DNA of 16,429 bases. Source: Betaproteobacteria bacterium (GTDB taxonomy: Bacteria; Pseudomonadota; Gammaproteobacteria; Burkholderiales; Casimicrobiaceae). The notes beneath the pieces were generated by a model that ran no database searches, was not told the DNA's origin, and saw only the letters and a list, made by a program, of their open reading frames with translations. The position numbers were made by a program, and so were the translations under genes. The stretch spans positions 1-16,429 of the forward strand of contig VBDA01000250.1 of NCBI GenBank assembly GCA_005883655.1. Reading direction: 5' to 3'. This document shows positions 7,006 to 14,457 of the stretch, one piece after another (position 1 is the first letter of the stretch; every line of letters starts with the position of its first letter).

Positions 7006-8172
7006 TTGCTGAAGCAGACCCCGCTCAACACCGTGCATCGCGCCGCCGGCGCAAGGATGGTCGACTTCGGCGGCTGGGACATGCCGGTGAGCTACGGCTC
7101 CCAAATCGAGGAACACCTTGCCGTGCGCCGTGATGCAGGCATGTTCGATGTCTCGCACATGCTCGCCGTCGACGTCGAGCCACGCAACGCAACTGACGAC
7201 CCAAATGAGAACCCGAATGCGGTCGCAGGTGAGGGCGCGCGCGATTTTCTTCGCTACGCGCTCGCCAATAATGTCGACAAGCTGACTGTCGCTGGCAAGG
7301 CGCTGTATTCGTGCCTGCTCAAGCCTGATGGCGGCGTGCTTGACGACCTGATCGTGTACTTCTTAAGCGAGAACCGGTTTCGCATCGTCGTCAACGCCAG
7401 CACTGCCGACAAGGACGTTGCGTGGTTTCGTTCGCTCATTGACGAGCGCGGGGCGAAGCTCACGCTCAGGCCGCGACGCGATCTGGCGATGATCGCGGTG
7501 CAAGGACCGCGCGCGCGCGAACGCGTTTGGGCGGTGCTGCAACATCGGAACGCTGAGGCGAAAGCGGCGACCGAGCCGCTGAAACCATTTATGGCAGCGG
7601 AGGTCGGCGAGTATTTCATCGCCCGCACCGGGTACACCGGCGAAGACGGCTTCGAAGTCATGTTGCCGTCAACGCACGCGATCGAATTCTGGCAGGCGCT
7701 GGCCGCCGCGGGCGTCAGGCCATGCGGCCTGGGTGCGCGCGACACCTTGCGGTTGGAAGCGGGAATGAATCTTTACGGACAGGACATGGACGAGACGGTC
7801 AATCCGCTGGAGTCCGGTCTCGCGTGGACGGTCGATCTGGCGAGCGCGCGCGACTTCGTCGGCAAGACCGCGCTCCTCGCCCAAACGCCCACACGGCAAC
7901 TGTCCGGCTTGCTGCTGGAGGATAAAGGCGGCGTGCTGCGCGCTCATCAGAAAGTACTGACCCGGGCTGGGGAGGGCGAAATCACCAGCGGAACATTCTC
8001 GCCGACGCTTGGCACGTCGATTGCGCTTGCAAGGCTGCCCGCGGGTGTAGCCGCGGGCGAGAGGGCGCAAGTGGAAGTCCGCGGCAAGGCGCTTGCCGCT
8101 CGCATTGTGAAACCACCGTTCGTGCGCCACGGCAAGAGCCTGCTCACGTCAATCAAGGAGAAGCCGCTATGA
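7006..8172 (+). CDS. gcvT: Glycine cleavage system T protein (aminomethyltransferase)
   Basis: GcvT releases ammonia from the aminomethyl group carried on lipoyl-GcvH and passes the methylene to tetrahydrofolate. Family signatures appear in order: LKQTPLNTVHRAAGARMVDF, GWDMPVSYGSQIEEH, DAGMFDVSHM, LLKPDGGVLDDLIVYF, RTGYTGEDGFEV, GLGARDTLRLEAGMNLYGQDMDE and, near the end, GEITSGTFSPTLG. No ATG is available in frame near the conserved start. TTG 7006 (or CTG 7009) gives the natural N-terminus MLKQTPLN, and a Shine-Dalgarno lies 5 bases before 7006. The frame is open to GTG 6904, but that start would be inside the riboswitch. The protein is 388 residues, longer than E. coli's 364. Part of the difference is an Asn/Pro/Asp-rich insertion around residues 60-75 after DVEPRN. 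Its stop overlaps the gcvH start (ATGA). Confidence 0.95.
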   Translation: MLKQTPLNTVHRAAGARMVDFGGWDMPVSYGSQIEEHLAVRRDAGMFDVSHMLAVDVEPRNATDDPNENPNAVAGEGARDFLRYALANNVDKLTVAGKALYSCLLKPDGGVLDDLIVYFLSENRFRIVVNASTADKDVAWFRSLIDERGAKLTLRPRRDLAMIAVQGPRARERVWAVLQHRNAEAKAATEPLKPFMAAEVGEYFIARTGYTGEDGFEVMLPSTHAIEFWQALAAAGVRPCGLGARDTLRLEAGMNLYGQDMDETVNPLESGLAWTVDLASARDFVGKTALLAQTPTRQLSGLLLEDKGGVLRAHQKVLTRAGEGEITSGTFSPTLGTSIALARLPAGVAAGERAQVEVRGKALAARIVKPPFVRHGKSLLTSIKEKPL

Positions 8173-8552
8173 ACGTTCCGACCAATCTTAAATACACCGC
8201 CAGCCACGAATGGATACGCAGCGAATCGGATGGGACGTTGACGATCGGCATCACCGATCACGCGCAGGAAGCGCTCGGCGATCTGGTGTTCATCGAGCTG
8301 CCGGCCATCGGTCGTAAGGTCAAAGCCGGCGAGACGTGCGCAGTGGTCGAATCGGTGAAGGCCGCCTCCGACATCTACGCGCCGGTCAGCGGTGAAATCG
8401 TTGCGGTCAACGAGCAAGTCGTTGCATCGCCGGAGATGATCAACGCCGATGCATACGTGCATTGGCTCTACAAGCTGAAGCCCGCGAATACCGCCGATGT
8501 CGCGTCCTTGCTCGATGCGGCGGCTTATACCGCAGCCGTCGGCGAGGAATGA
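8169..8552 (+). CDS. gcvH: Glycine cleavage system H protein (lipoyl carrier)
   Basis: GcvH carries the aminomethyl intermediate on a lipoyl arm between GcvP, GcvT and lipoamide dehydrogenase. The 127-residue protein has the standard length. It begins with KYTASHEWI, has ITDHAQEALGDLVFIELP, and carries the lipoylation site Lys64 in VESVKAASDIYAPVSGE. It ends with WLYKLKP and a short alpha-helical tail. The start ATG overlaps the gcvT stop as ATGA at 8169-8172, so translation is probably coupled to gcvT. gcvP follows after seven bases. All expected residues are present. Confidence 0.97.
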   Translation: MNVPTNLKYTASHEWIRSESDGTLTIGITDHAQEALGDLVFIELPAIGRKVKAGETCAVVESVKAASDIYAPVSGEIVAVNEQVVASPEMINADAYVHWLYKLKPANTADVASLLDAAAYTAAVGEE

Positions 8553-8559
8553 GACGGCG

Positions 8560-11487
8560 ATGAAATTCGATGAATCCGATGGCGCCGCCGCGTCGACCAG
8601 AATCTCGCTGACCGCGCTCGAGCAGCATCGTGGTTTCGTCGACCGCCACATCGGCACCAGCGACGAAGAGCAGGCAGAGATGCTCGAGTTGCTTGGCTAT
8701 CCCACCCGCGCGGCGTTGATCGACGCCGTCGTGCCCGCCTCGATCCGTCAACGCGCGCCGTTGGCGCTCGCGGTAGCCAAGGGCGAGGAAGAGGCGCTTC
8801 ATGAGCTCAAGCAGCTTGCGGCCAAGAATCGCGTGCTCAAGTCTTTCATCGGCCAGGGTTATTACGGTACCTACACGCCCGGCGTGATCCTGCGCAACGT
8901 TTTCCAAAACCCCGCGTGGTACACGGCCTACACGCCCTACCAGCCGGAAATATCGCAGGGCCGCCTCGAAGCCATGCTCAACTTTCAAACCATGGTCTGC
9001 GACTTGAGCGGCATGGCCATAGCGAATGCGTCGATGCTCGACGAAGCGACCGCGGCGGCAGAGGCGATGACGCTTTGCCAGCGCGCGGGAAAAAGCAGGA
9101 GCATGTCGCTCTACGTCGCGGACGATGTGTTGCCGCAGACCATCGACGTCATCAGGACCCGCGCGCAACCGCTCGGCATTACGCTTAAGGTGGGTCCCGC
9201 AATGGCGGCGGCCGATGCCGATTGTTTTGCGGCGCTGCTACAGTACCCGGGTGCGAATGGCGACGTGCGCGACTATCGCGCGCTCACCAAAGCTATCCAC
9301 GCCAAGCGCGCGCTGGTGATCGCCGCCGCAGACTTGCTCGCGCTGACGCTGTTGACGCCTCCCGGCGAATGGGATGCCGATGTGGTCGTCGGATCGAGCC
9401 AGCGCTTCGGCGTGCCGATGGGTTTCGGCGGGCCGCACGCCGCGTTCCTTGCCACTCGCGACGAATTCAAGCGCAACCTGCCGGGACGGCTGGTTGGAGT
9501 AACGGTTGATGCCAACGGCCAGAGCGCTTTTCGGCTCGCGCTGCAAACGCGCGAACAGCACATTCGCCGCGAAAAGGCGACGTCGAATATTTGCACGGCG
9601 CAGGTGCTGCTCGCGGTGCTGGCGAGCATGTACGCCGTCTATCACGGTCCGCATGGGCTGGCGATCATCGCCCGCCGCGTTCATCGCCTGACGGGCGTTC
9701 TCAATGCAGGGCTCAAGCGGCTCGGGCTCACGGTGATCAATCCGACCTTCTTCGACACGCTGACGATCGAGACCGGAAAGCGCACCGCGGCCGTTCGCGA
9801 AGCCGCAGTGGCCCGCGGGGCGAATCTGCGCGCGGTCGATGAAGCGCATGTCGGCGTTTCGCTCGACGAGACGACCACGCGCGAGGACATCAAACTGTTG
9901 TGGACGATATTTGCGCCCCAGGGCGCGGCGTTGCCCGACTTTCAGTCGCTCGAAGCGACGACGGACGATGCGCTGCCGGCGAGCCTCGAGCGTATCTCGG
10001 GCTTTCTTACCCATCCGACGTTCAATCGCTATCATTCGGAGACCGAGATGATGCGCTACTTGCGGCGTCTCGCTGACAAGGATGTGGCGCTCGACCGCTC
10101 GATGATCCCGCTGGGGTCCTGCACCATGAAGCTCAACGCGGCCAGCGAGATGACGCCGGTGACCTGGCCCGAGTTTGCGTACCTGCATCCCTTCGCGCCG
10201 GCAAACCAGTCGGTCGGTTATCGGGAAATGATCGCCGGCCTCGAGCGGATGCTTTGCGCGGCAACGGGTTACGCGGCGGTATCGCTGCAGCCCAATGCCG
10301 GATCGCAGGGCGAATACGCCGGGCTTTTGATCATCAAGGCGTATCACGCCGCGCGCGGAGAGCCGCTGCGCAAGGTGTGCCTCATTCCAGCCTCGGCGCA
10401 TGGCACCAATCCGGCATCGGCGCACATGGCGGGCATGAAGGTGGTCGTCGTCGCGTGCGACGACAACGGCAACGTCGATCTGGACGATTTGCGGGTCAAG
10501 GCCGAGGCTCACCGCGCCGATCTCGCGGCGATCATGGTCACCTATCCTTCGACCCACGGCGTGTTCGAGGTCGGGATCAAGCCGGTATGCGACATCGTGC
10601 ACGCCAACGGAGGGCAGGTCTATGTCGACGGCGCGAACCTGAATGCGCTGGTTGGCCTGGCTTCGCCGGGGGAGTTCGGCGCCGATGTTTCACACCTGAA
10701 TCTGCACAAGACCTTTTGCATTCCTCACGGTGGCGGCGGACCCGGCGTCGGACCGGTCGCGGTAGGCGCACATCTGGCGAGGTTCCTGCCCGCGCATCGA
10801 GCGCTGCCGGGGTTTCAAGACAAGGCCGCCGAGATGCCGTCCGAGCATATCGGTCCGGTGTCCGCGGCGCCGTACGGCAGCGCCAGCATCCTACCGATCT
10901 CGTGGATGTACATCACGATGATGGGCAGCGACGGCTTGAGAGCGGCGACCGAATCGGCGATTCTCGCGGCCAATTACCTCGCACGGCGGCTCTCATCGGA
11001 TTTCCCGGTCCTGTACGCGGGAAGGCACGGACTGGTCGCGCACGAATGCATTCTCGACTTGAGACCGCTCAAGGAGACGAGCGGGATCACGGTCGAGGAC
11101 GTGGCAAAGCGCCTCATGGACTACGGGTTTCACGCCCCTACCATGAGCTTTCCGGTCGCGGGAACGCTGATGGTCGAGCCGACCGAGAGCGAATCCAAGG
11201 TTGAGCTCGACCGCTTCGTCGACGCCATGCTGGCGATCCGCGAGGAAATTCGCGCCATCGAGGAAGGAAGGATAGACCGCGACGATAACCCGTTGAAAAA
11301 TGCTCCGCACACCGCGGCAGCATTGCTGACAACGGAATGGAAGCACGGTTACAGCCGCGAGCAGGCGGCCTATCCGCTTGCCAGCTTGAAAGCGAACAAG
11401 ATCTGGCCGTCGGTGGGCCGCGCCGACAACGTTTACGGCGACCGCAATCTGTTTTGCGCCTGCGTGCCTGTCGCGGAATACGCGTAG
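8560..11487 (+). CDS. gcvP: Glycine dehydrogenase (decarboxylating), P protein of the glycine cleavage system
   Basis: GcvP is the PLP enzyme that decarboxylates glycine and loads the aminomethyl group onto GcvH. The 975-residue product is the long single-chain form, with both homologous halves fused. The N-terminal half begins FVDRHIGTSDEEQAEML and has GYYGTYTPGVILRNV, NPAWYTAYTPYQPEISQGRLE and REQHIRREKATSNICTAQ. The C-terminal half has MIPLGSCTMKLNA, QPNAGSQGEYAG and IPASAHGTNPASAHMAGM. It also has DGANLNALVGLASPGE and the PLP lysine Lys717 in LHKTFCIPHGGGGPG. The C-terminus RADNVYGDRNLFCACVPV is typical. ATG 8560 is chosen because upstream codons in this frame overlap gcvH. A GAGGAA at 8544-8549 lies about 10 bases before it. 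No terminator is evident after the stop; a pseudogene fragment begins 11 bases later. Confidence 0.97.
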   Translation: MKFDESDGAAASTRISLTALEQHRGFVDRHIGTSDEEQAEMLELLGYPTRAALIDAVVPASIRQRAPLALAVAKGEEEALHELKQLAAKNRVLKSFIGQGYYGTYTPGVILRNVFQNPAWYTAYTPYQPEISQGRLEAMLNFQTMVCDLSGMAIANASMLDEATAAAEAMTLCQRAGKSRSMSLYVADDVLPQTIDVIRTRAQPLGITLKVGPAMAAADADCFAALLQYPGANGDVRDYRALTKAIHAKRALVIAAADLLALTLLTPPGEWDADVVVGSSQRFGVPMGFGGPHAAFLATRDEFKRNLPGRLVGVTVDANGQSAFRLALQTREQHIRREKATSNICTAQVLLAVLASMYAVYHGPHGLAIIARRVHRLTGVLNAGLKRLGLTVINPTFFDTLTIETGKRTAAVREAAVARGANLRAVDEAHVGVSLDETTTREDIKLLWTIFAPQGAALPDFQSLEATTDDALPASLERISGFLTHPTFNRYHSETEMMRYLRRLADKDVALDRSMIPLGSCTMKLNAASEMTPVTWPEFAYLHPFAPANQSVGYREMIAGLERMLCAATGYAAVSLQPNAGSQGEYAGLLIIKAYHAARGEPLRKVCLIPASAHGTNPASAHMAGMKVVVVACDDNGNVDLDDLRVKAEAHRADLAAIMVTYPSTHGVFEVGIKPVCDIVHANGGQVYVDGANLNALVGLASPGEFGADVSHLNLHKTFCIPHGGGGPGVGPVAVGAHLARFLPAHRALPGFQDKAAEMPSEHIGPVSAAPYGSASILPISWMYITMMGSDGLRAATESAILAANYLARRLSSDFPVLYAGRHGLVAHECILDLRPLKETSGITVEDVAKRLMDYGFHAPTMSFPVAGTLMVEPTESESKVELDRFVDAMLAIREEIRAIEEGRIDRDDNPLKNAPHTAAALLTTEWKHGYSREQAAYPLASLKANKIWPSVGRADNVYGDRNLFCACVPVAEYA

Positions 11488-11498
11488 GTTTTCGCGCG

Positions 11499-11617
11499 TT
11501 GAAAGTTCTGGTCCTCGGCGCGGGCGTGATCGGAACCACGACCGCCTGTTTCTTCGCGAGCAAGGACACGACGTCACCGTCGTCGAGCGACACAGCGCGG
11601 CGGCGCTGGAGACTTCG
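11499..11617 (+). pseudogene. dadA: Frameshifted N-terminal remnant of a DadA-like D-amino-acid dehydrogenase
   Basis: From TTG 11499 the translation is KVLVLGAGVIGTTTACFFA, a classic FAD/NAD Rossmann start (GxGxxG) like the N-terminus of DadA. At about 11556-11560 the similarity moves to another frame and continues as EQGHDVTVVERHSAAALETS, the next part of the same protein. It stops near 11617. About 40 residues remain of a protein normally near 430. A loss of one or four bases within the GCGCGAG-like stretch would explain the shift. The fragment abuts the stop codon of the convergent UbiA gene (11623-11625), so the rest was lost or moved at this junction. An active DadA would deaminate D-amino acids at the membrane, but this piece cannot function. 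Confidence 0.85.
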
Positions 11618-11622
11618 TGCGA

Positions 11623-12486
11623 TCAGCTTCCCTGCGTGAGAACCCAGACCACCGCCGCCAACCACGCCAGCGCGGCGCCTTGCAAATGATGGTCGGTGAG
11701 CAGGAGCCGGCTCGGGTCCTCGGCGGCGTATTGCCGGTCGAGCAAATACAGATAGCGGAAAAGGCCATAGGTGACGATCGGTACCGTGTAGACAAGGTTC
11801 GCGCTGCCGTGCAACGCGATCGTTTGCGGGCTGATGGTGTATAGGCTGTACGAAATCAGCGTTCCGCTGACGCACACGGTAATGAGGCGGTCGAGCAGTG
11901 CGGCCGAATATTCGGCAAGCACGGCGCGCCCCGAATCGCCATTGACCGCCACGAGCTCGGCGCGACGCTTGCCGAAGCCCAGCAACAGCGTCAGCATTAG
12001 ACCGCACATCAGGAGCCACGGCGACGGCGCGATGCCCACGCCGAGCGTGCCGGCGAGCAGGCGAAGCAGGAAGCCGAGCGCGACCGAGATCACGTCGATG
12101 ATCACCATCCGCTTGAGGCCCAACGAGTACGCCGCGTTCAGTACCAAATATGCAAGCAGGATTGCGACCAGCTCGACGCCCACCCACGTTCCGAGCGCAA
12201 AAGCCGCCAATGCGAGTGCGATGGACGTCGAGGCCGAGGCTGCGAGCGAGATCCGTCCGGCGGCGATCGGCCGATCGCGCTTCAGCGGGTGCGCGCGGTC
12301 GGCGTCGCGATCGTTCCAGTCGTTTCCAATATAGACCGCGCTCGCAAGAAAGCAGAAGGCGACGAATGCCGCGGCGACATGCGCGGCGAGCGATGGATCA
12401 TGCCACGCATGCGCGAAGAGAAACCCCGCCCACACGAAGGCGTTCTTTATCCACTGCTGCGGCCTAACCGAGCGCCAATAATGCAT
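11623..12486 (-). CDS. UbiA-family prenyltransferase, probable decaprenyl-phosphate phosphoribosyltransferase
   Basis: The product is a 287-residue polytopic membrane protein with about eight or nine hydrophobic segments. It opens with WRSVRPQQWIKNAFVWAGFLFAH. The catalytic NDxxDxxxD motif is Asn55-Asp56...Asp59...Asp63, followed by AHPLKRDRPIAAG. Later it has YSLGLKRMVIIDVISVALGFLLR and a GKRRAEL loop. These features fit the branch of the UbiA superfamily that transfers phosphoribose from PRPP to decaprenyl phosphate (mycobacterial Rv3806c) better than the 4-hydroxybenzoate branch; that subfamily call rests on recalled motifs. The start is ATG at 12484-12486, with GGGGA upstream. The longer frame to 12552 adds a polar, non-conserved stretch. 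It is divergent from the membrane-glycosyltransferase gene at 12591, and the 104 bases between them presumably hold both promoters. Its 3' end converges on the dadA remnant. Confidence 0.85.
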   Translation of the reverse strand: MHYWRSVRPQQWIKNAFVWAGFLFAHAWHDPSLAAHVAAAFVAFCFLASAVYIGNDWNDRDADRAHPLKRDRPIAAGRISLAASASTSIALALAAFALGTWVGVELVAILLAYLVLNAAYSLGLKRMVIIDVISVALGFLLRLLAGTLGVGIAPSPWLLMCGLMLTLLLGFGKRRAELVAVNGDSGRAVLAEYSAALLDRLITVCVSGTLISYSLYTISPQTIALHGSANLVYTVPIVTYGLFRYLYLLDRQYAAEDPSRLLLTDHHLQGAALAWLAAVVWVLTQGS

Positions 12487-12590
12487 AATCGTCCCCGTGT
12501 CGGGTCTCCTTTCAGACGCCGCGCCGCTTGAGCCGCACCTCGATTCCGGCATTATCGAACATCGGCGCTTTGCATCGACCCCGTGCCATC

Positions 12591-14147
12591 ATGCCTGAGC
12601 GGACACGATTCGCAACCTTGCTCGCGTTCCTTCTGATCGGCATCGGTGCATTGCGGGTATTTGCGGTGGTCGGCGCCACGCCGCTTCTGGGTTACGCCAA
12701 TCAATTCGACATGCGGCGGATCTCGGCGTGCGTCGGCCTATGGCCCGACCTGCCGCCGGCAGCACGGCTGCAGGCGCATCCCACGGCGCCGATCGCGCAC
12801 TATGTGCGCGGCGAGCGCCGTCCCGACGAATGCTACTGGAGCAGTGAGCTCCTCTTCGTGGCGCCGGTCGCCGCGTCCCTGGCAGTAGGTGAAACGGTCG
12901 AGCTGCGCGTCATCGGCGTAATCAAAGCGGTGACGCTAATCGTGATTGCATTCGCACTCGGCGCCATGTTGCGACGGTGGCCCGCCGTTGCGCTCGTTCA
13001 CGGCGCGGTGTTCGCGCTCGTCCTGTGCGATCCCATCGTGACCTTGTGGCTCAACACCCTGTACACCGAATTCACGGCGGTCCTCTTCGCGTATGCGAGC
13101 GTGGTTCTGGTGGTTGCCATCGTTATGCGCACAACCGCATCGGACGCGCCGTCGTCGCCGCAAATCGCCGCGCTGGCGATGAGCTTGATCGGTCTCGGAC
13201 TGTCGCGGCAGCAGCATTTGTGGCTGCCCGCGCTCCTCGTCTTTCCGCTGGTGATCTCACTGTGGACGCGTGCTCGTCGCAGCACGCTGTTGCTCATCGC
13301 CGTGGTAGGCGCCATCGCCTTTGCGCAAGCGGAGCTCATCGGCCGCCATCCGACCATCGCCCAGGCGAACAACGCCGACGTCGTCCTGGGCGCGATCCTG
13401 CCCGCGTCCAAAGACGAGGCGCAGACCGCGAAGCGGCTGGGCCTGCCGGAACGCTGTCTGCGCTCGGTGGGCGCCACCTGGTACCAGCCCATGGGCGAGG
13501 CACTCGAGGCGACCTGCCCTGAAGCGCTGGTTATGCAAAGACGCAACCTCGCCGCATTGGTCGCGACCGAGCCGGCAACACTGTTGCGCGCCGTGCTGCG
13601 CGCCCTTCCACAACTGCAGGATTGGCAGCTGGCTTATCTTGGCAGTGTCGAGGGTTTGCAATACGCCGGCAGCGATTCGGTGCGCACTGCGGCGGGCGCC
13701 CTCGCGGGCGGTATCGGACCGCTGCTTGCGGAGCTTCCCTTGCCGGCATACCTGCAGATGTTGGCCGCCTCGGCTGCAATCTTCCTGGCGAGCGCGGTCG
13801 TTTGCGTGGTGGGCGCCGTGTCTCGCCGGTCCTCAGCGCTTGCTTTGACATTGTACGCGCTGACGGGCATCGCCTGGTACGCCATCCTGACCTCGATCTT
13901 CGGCGACGGCTACGTCGAGGTCGCGCGCCACGCGCAGCTTGCCGACGTCTCGCTGTATGCGAGCGCCGTAGTGCTCGCCGCAGCGCTCTTTGTTCCGCTG
14001 CTTGCGGTCTTCGGCATCGCGACCGGACGCGCGATCGCGGCTGCGGCAGGCGATAGGCGCCGGCGTGGCTTCTCAGGCGCCGCTACGCGACGCCATGATC
14101 ATCACGCCCATGGCGTTCGGCGTCGTCGATCGCCCGCTGCAGAATAA
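12591..14147 (+). CDS. Polytopic membrane protein, GT-C glycosyltransferase-like; C-terminus probably frameshifted
   Basis: The product is 518 residues with roughly ten to twelve hydrophobic segments. The first is FATLLAFLLIGIGALRVFAVV; others include VIGVIKAVTLIVIAFALGAML and FTAVLFAYASVVLVVAIVM. A conserved-looking loop follows the first segment (LLGYANQFDMRRISACVGLWPD, with Asp40), where GT-C enzymes place catalytic acids. I do not recognise a named family, and a glycosyltransferase role is inferred from the topology, the loop acid and the neighbour at 14458. The last 30 or so residues (GDRRRRGFSG..., His/Arg rich) look like out-of-frame GC-rich translation. The overlapping +1 frame carries a sensible domain (next entry), so the true protein may run to 14457 at about 621 residues. 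ATG 12591 is preferred over TTG 12528. No strong Shine-Dalgarno is seen. Confidence 0.65.
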   Translation: MPERTRFATLLAFLLIGIGALRVFAVVGATPLLGYANQFDMRRISACVGLWPDLPPAARLQAHPTAPIAHYVRGERRPDECYWSSELLFVAPVAASLAVGETVELRVIGVIKAVTLIVIAFALGAMLRRWPAVALVHGAVFALVLCDPIVTLWLNTLYTEFTAVLFAYASVVLVVAIVMRTTASDAPSSPQIAALAMSLIGLGLSRQQHLWLPALLVFPLVISLWTRARRSTLLLIAVVGAIAFAQAELIGRHPTIAQANNADVVLGAILPASKDEAQTAKRLGLPERCLRSVGATWYQPMGEALEATCPEALVMQRRNLAALVATEPATLLRAVLRALPQLQDWQLAYLGSVEGLQYAGSDSVRTAAGALAGGIGPLLAELPLPAYLQMLAASAAIFLASAVVCVVGAVSRRSSALALTLYALTGIAWYAILTSIFGDGYVEVARHAQLADVSLYASAVVLAAALFVPLLAVFGIATGRAIAAAAGDRRRRGFSGAATRRHDHHAHGVRRRRSPAAE

Positions 14148-14457
14148 GGTCCCGGCCGGCGACGTCGAATTATCGGGCTGGGCGATCGATCCGCACGGCG
14201 TCGCACGGGTGGAGTTGCTTGTCGACGGCGGCGCCATCTTTTCCGCTCGCTATGGTCTGCCCTACCTAGGCGCGCGCAATGAGCCGCTGGCGCTGTACTT
14301 CCCGGCTTATCCGAATACGGTGAACGCCGGTTTTACGATTGAGCTTCCTGCGCAAACGCTCGCACGCGGCGCCGCCGACGTCCGCACCGTCGTGATCAAC
14401 TCGGTCGGAACCCGCACCGAGATCGATCGCAGGCAGCTGGTCACGGAATCGCGCTGA
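14095..14457 (+). CDS. Ig-like beta domain ORF, likely the detached C-terminus of the preceding membrane protein
   Basis: From ATG 14095 the product is 120 residues without signal peptide or membrane segment. It reads as a beta-sandwich: FGVVDRPLQNKVPAGDVELSG, WAIDPHGVARVELLVDGG, ARYGLPYLG, then YPNTVNAGFTIELP and DVRTVVINSVGTRTEIDR. The pattern SGWAIDPHGVARVELLVDG is common in bacterial Ig-like domains of extracytoplasmic proteins. With no signal peptide and no Shine-Dalgarno before 14095, an independent secreted protein is unlikely. The frame is open upstream through GTG 14065 and beyond, so fusion to the preceding ORF by one extra base somewhere in 14030-14095 is the simplest reading. Its TGA (14455-14457) is immediately followed by the ATG of the next gene. 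Confidence 0.6.
   Translation: MIITPMAFGVVDRPLQNKVPAGDVELSGWAIDPHGVARVELLVDGGAIFSARYGLPYLGARNEPLALYFPAYPNTVNAGFTIELPAQTLARGAADVRTVVINSVGTRTEIDRRQLVTESR

Noticed and set aside
9238..10602. 454-codon minus-strand ORF
   Set aside because: It lies wholly antisense to gcvP, which has continuous family signatures. The product is Arg/Gln/His-rich with no recognisable domain, typical of reverse-frame translation in GC-rich DNA.
11834..12334. 166-codon plus-strand ORF opposite the UbiA gene
   Set aside because: It is antisense to a clear membrane prenyltransferase with NDxxDxxxD. The Ser/Arg/Ala-rich product has no domain.
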